From assembly GCF_034424375.1 (NCBI RefSeq), contig NZ_CP139965.1, positions 4,216,001 to 4,280,000 on the forward strand: DNA of 64,000 bases, in the 5' to 3' direction. This document shows positions 62,815 to 64,000 of this stretch, piece after piece; position 1 is the first letter of the stretch, and each line of letters starts with the position of its first letter. Source of the stretch: Paraburkholderia kururiensis (GTDB lineage Bacteria > Pseudomonadota > Gammaproteobacteria > Burkholderiales > Burkholderiaceae). The position numbers and the translations under genes are program-made. Under the pieces are notes generated by a model, which was not told the origin of the DNA, did not search any database, and saw only the letters and a list, made by a program, of their open reading frames with translations.

Positions 62815-64000
62815 TTACTTCCACAGCGCGCAGCGCGTCTCCTGCTTCGTCGTGAAGGCCTGCTCGCCCGGAATGGTCGCGACGATCTTGTAGTAGTCCC
62901 AAGGCTCTTTCGATTCAGCCGGCGTCTTCACCTGCATGAGGTACATGTCGTGGATCATGCTGCCGTCCTGACGCACGTAGCCCTTCGCGTAGAAGTCGTC
63001 GATCTTCTGCTTCTTGAGCTGCGCCATTACCTTGTCCGAGTCCGTGGAGCCCACTGCTTGCACGGCCTTCAGATACGTCATCGTGGCGGAGTAGTCGGCA
63101 GCCTGCAGGCTCGACGGCATCTTCTTCATCTTGTCGAAGTAGCGCTGCGACCACTTGCGCGAAGCCTCGTCCTTGTTCCAGTACCAGCTGTCGGTCAGCA
63201 CGAGGCCTTGCGTGGTTTCGAGGCCGAGGCTGTGGATGTCGTTGATGAAGATGAGCAGTGCCGCGAGCTTCATCGTCTTCGTGATGCCGAACTCCTTCGC
63301 GGCCTTGATCGAATTGATCGTGTCGCCGCCCGCGTTCGCGAGGCCCAGAATCTGCGCCTTCGACGATTGCGCCTGCAACAGGAACGACGAGAAGTCCGAC
63401 GCCGAGAGCGGATGCCGCACTTCGCCCAACACCTGGCCGCCGTTCGCCTTCACCACGTCGGCGGTGTTCTTTTCGAGCGCCTTGCCGAATGCGTAGTCCG
63501 CCGTGAGGAAGAACCACGTTTTGCCGCCCTGCTTCGTCACGGCCGAACCCGTGCCTTTCGCGAGCGCCGTGGTGTCGTAGGCATAGTGGATGGTGTACGG
63601 CGTGCATTGCTCGTTGGTGAGCGTGTCCGCGCCGGCGCCGATGCTGATGTACACCTTGTGCTTCTCGCCCGCGACCTGGTTCATCGAGAGGCCCGTCGCG
63701 GAATTCGTGCCGCCAATCAGCAGATCGACGCCGTCGCGGTCGAACCATTCGCGCGCACGCGACGCTGCAATGTCGGCCTTGTTCTGATGGTCGGCATACA
63801 CGACCTGGATCGGCTTGCCGTTCACCTTGCCGCCGAAGTCCGCTACCGCCATGCGGATGGCTTCGAGACCCCCCTGGCCGTCGATGTCCACATAGAGTCC
63901 CGACATGTCCGTGATGAAGCCGATCTTCACGGCGTCGTCGGCTGCCCGCGCATTGCCGGCCGCGAACGCGGCACACATCGCGGCCGCGATGCCGATCGAC
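62815..64000 (-). CDS. branched-chain amino-acid-type binding protein (5'-truncated at window edge)
   Basis: At least 394 residues are visible. The frame continues past the right edge, and the signal peptide (...A-A-F-A-A-G-N-A-R-A-A-D-D) is only partly present. The mature part begins V-K-I-G-F-I-T-D-M-S-G-L-Y, a type I binding-protein fold, and ends R-C-A-L-W-K. It is distinct from the tandem pair at 57.7-60.2 kb. It should supply the adjacent LivH/LivM. Confidence 0.9.
   Translation of the reverse strand, partial: SIGIAAAMCAAFAAGNARAADDAVKIGFITDMSGLYVDIDGQGGLEAIRMAVADFGGKVNGKPIQVVYADHQNKADIAASRAREWFDRDGVDLLIGGTNSATGLSMNQVAGEKHKVYISIGAGADTLTNEQCTPYTIHYAYDTTALAKGTGSAVTKQGGKTWFFLTADYAFGKALEKNTADVVKANGGQVLGEVRHPLSASDFSSFLLQAQSSKAQILGLANAGGDTINSIKAAKEFGITKTMKLAALLIFINDIHSLGLETTQGLVLTDSWYWNKDEASRKWSQRYFDKMKKMPSSLQAADYSATMTYLKAVQAVGSTDSDKVMAQLKKQKIDDFYAKGYVRQDGSMIHDMYLMQVKTPAESKEPWDYYKIVATIPGEQAFTTKQETRCALWK

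Overview
The window reads as core chromosome of a high-GC betaproteobacterium of the Burkholderia sensu lato group (Burkholderia/Paraburkholderia/Caballeronia/Trinickia). The evidence is the mnmG-rsmG-parA-parB block next to a full atpI-B-E-F-H-A-G-D-C operon, a fused LivM-LivG transporter protein, a trifunctional PutA with a ribbon-helix-helix N-terminus, and consistently Burkholderia-like proteins. I see no insertion sequence, prophage, integrase or CRISPR array. The genus is an inference, because no rRNA gene is present.

Region 1 (1-4,300) is a nitric-oxide/low-oxygen response cluster. It holds a truncated membrane protein, a DUF2249 protein with a Cys/Gly tail, a divergent DGC-domain cysteine protein, the NO-sensing repressor NsrR with a near-textbook operator over its own start, a stand-alone PAS protein, and NnrS. 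An FNR/Dnr-type box lies between the divergent genes. Region 2 (4,300-14,600) holds an MCP with a CheR-docking tail, PoxB, tRNA-Arg(CCG), a di-haem cytochrome c, an NTF2-like protein, Rep helicase, a Gfo/Idh/MocA oxidoreductase and a small lipoprotein.

Region 3 (14,580-24,370) is glycine/serine metabolism. A sigma70 promoter, tandem glycine riboswitch and intrinsic terminator precede gcvT-gcvH-gcvP. They are followed by an alginate-lyase-fold protein, sdaA, and an acetolactate-synthase-like ThDP enzyme. Glycine can thus be cleaved or converted to serine and on to pyruvate. Region 4 (24,400-39,400) carries a Liv-type binding protein, putA with an inverted repeat upstream, small ORFs, a YeiH-family transporter, priA, hemE, a PheC-like binding protein and an acyl-CoA synthetase.

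Region 5 (39,550-53,750) is origin-proximal: the atp operon with a good promoter and terminator, an SLC13-type permease, parB, parA, rsmG and mnmG. Two perfect parS sites are present, one inside mnmG and one just upstream of it. Region 6 (53,740-64,000) has two branched-chain-amino-acid ABC systems. One is a complete set with tandem paralogous binding proteins (SBP-SBP-livH-livMG-livF). The other is SBP-livH-livM with no ATPase genes in view. The last binding-protein gene runs off the right edge.

Most of the window is housekeeping. The features most worth a second look are regulatory or small: the NO cluster with its PAS protein and Cys-tailed DUF2249 protein, the putA leader repeat, a cobalamin-riboswitch-like core with no gene downstream on its strand, the small-ORF/sRNA candidate region at 37.1-37.6 kb, and a translationally coupled Cys-rich mini-protein.
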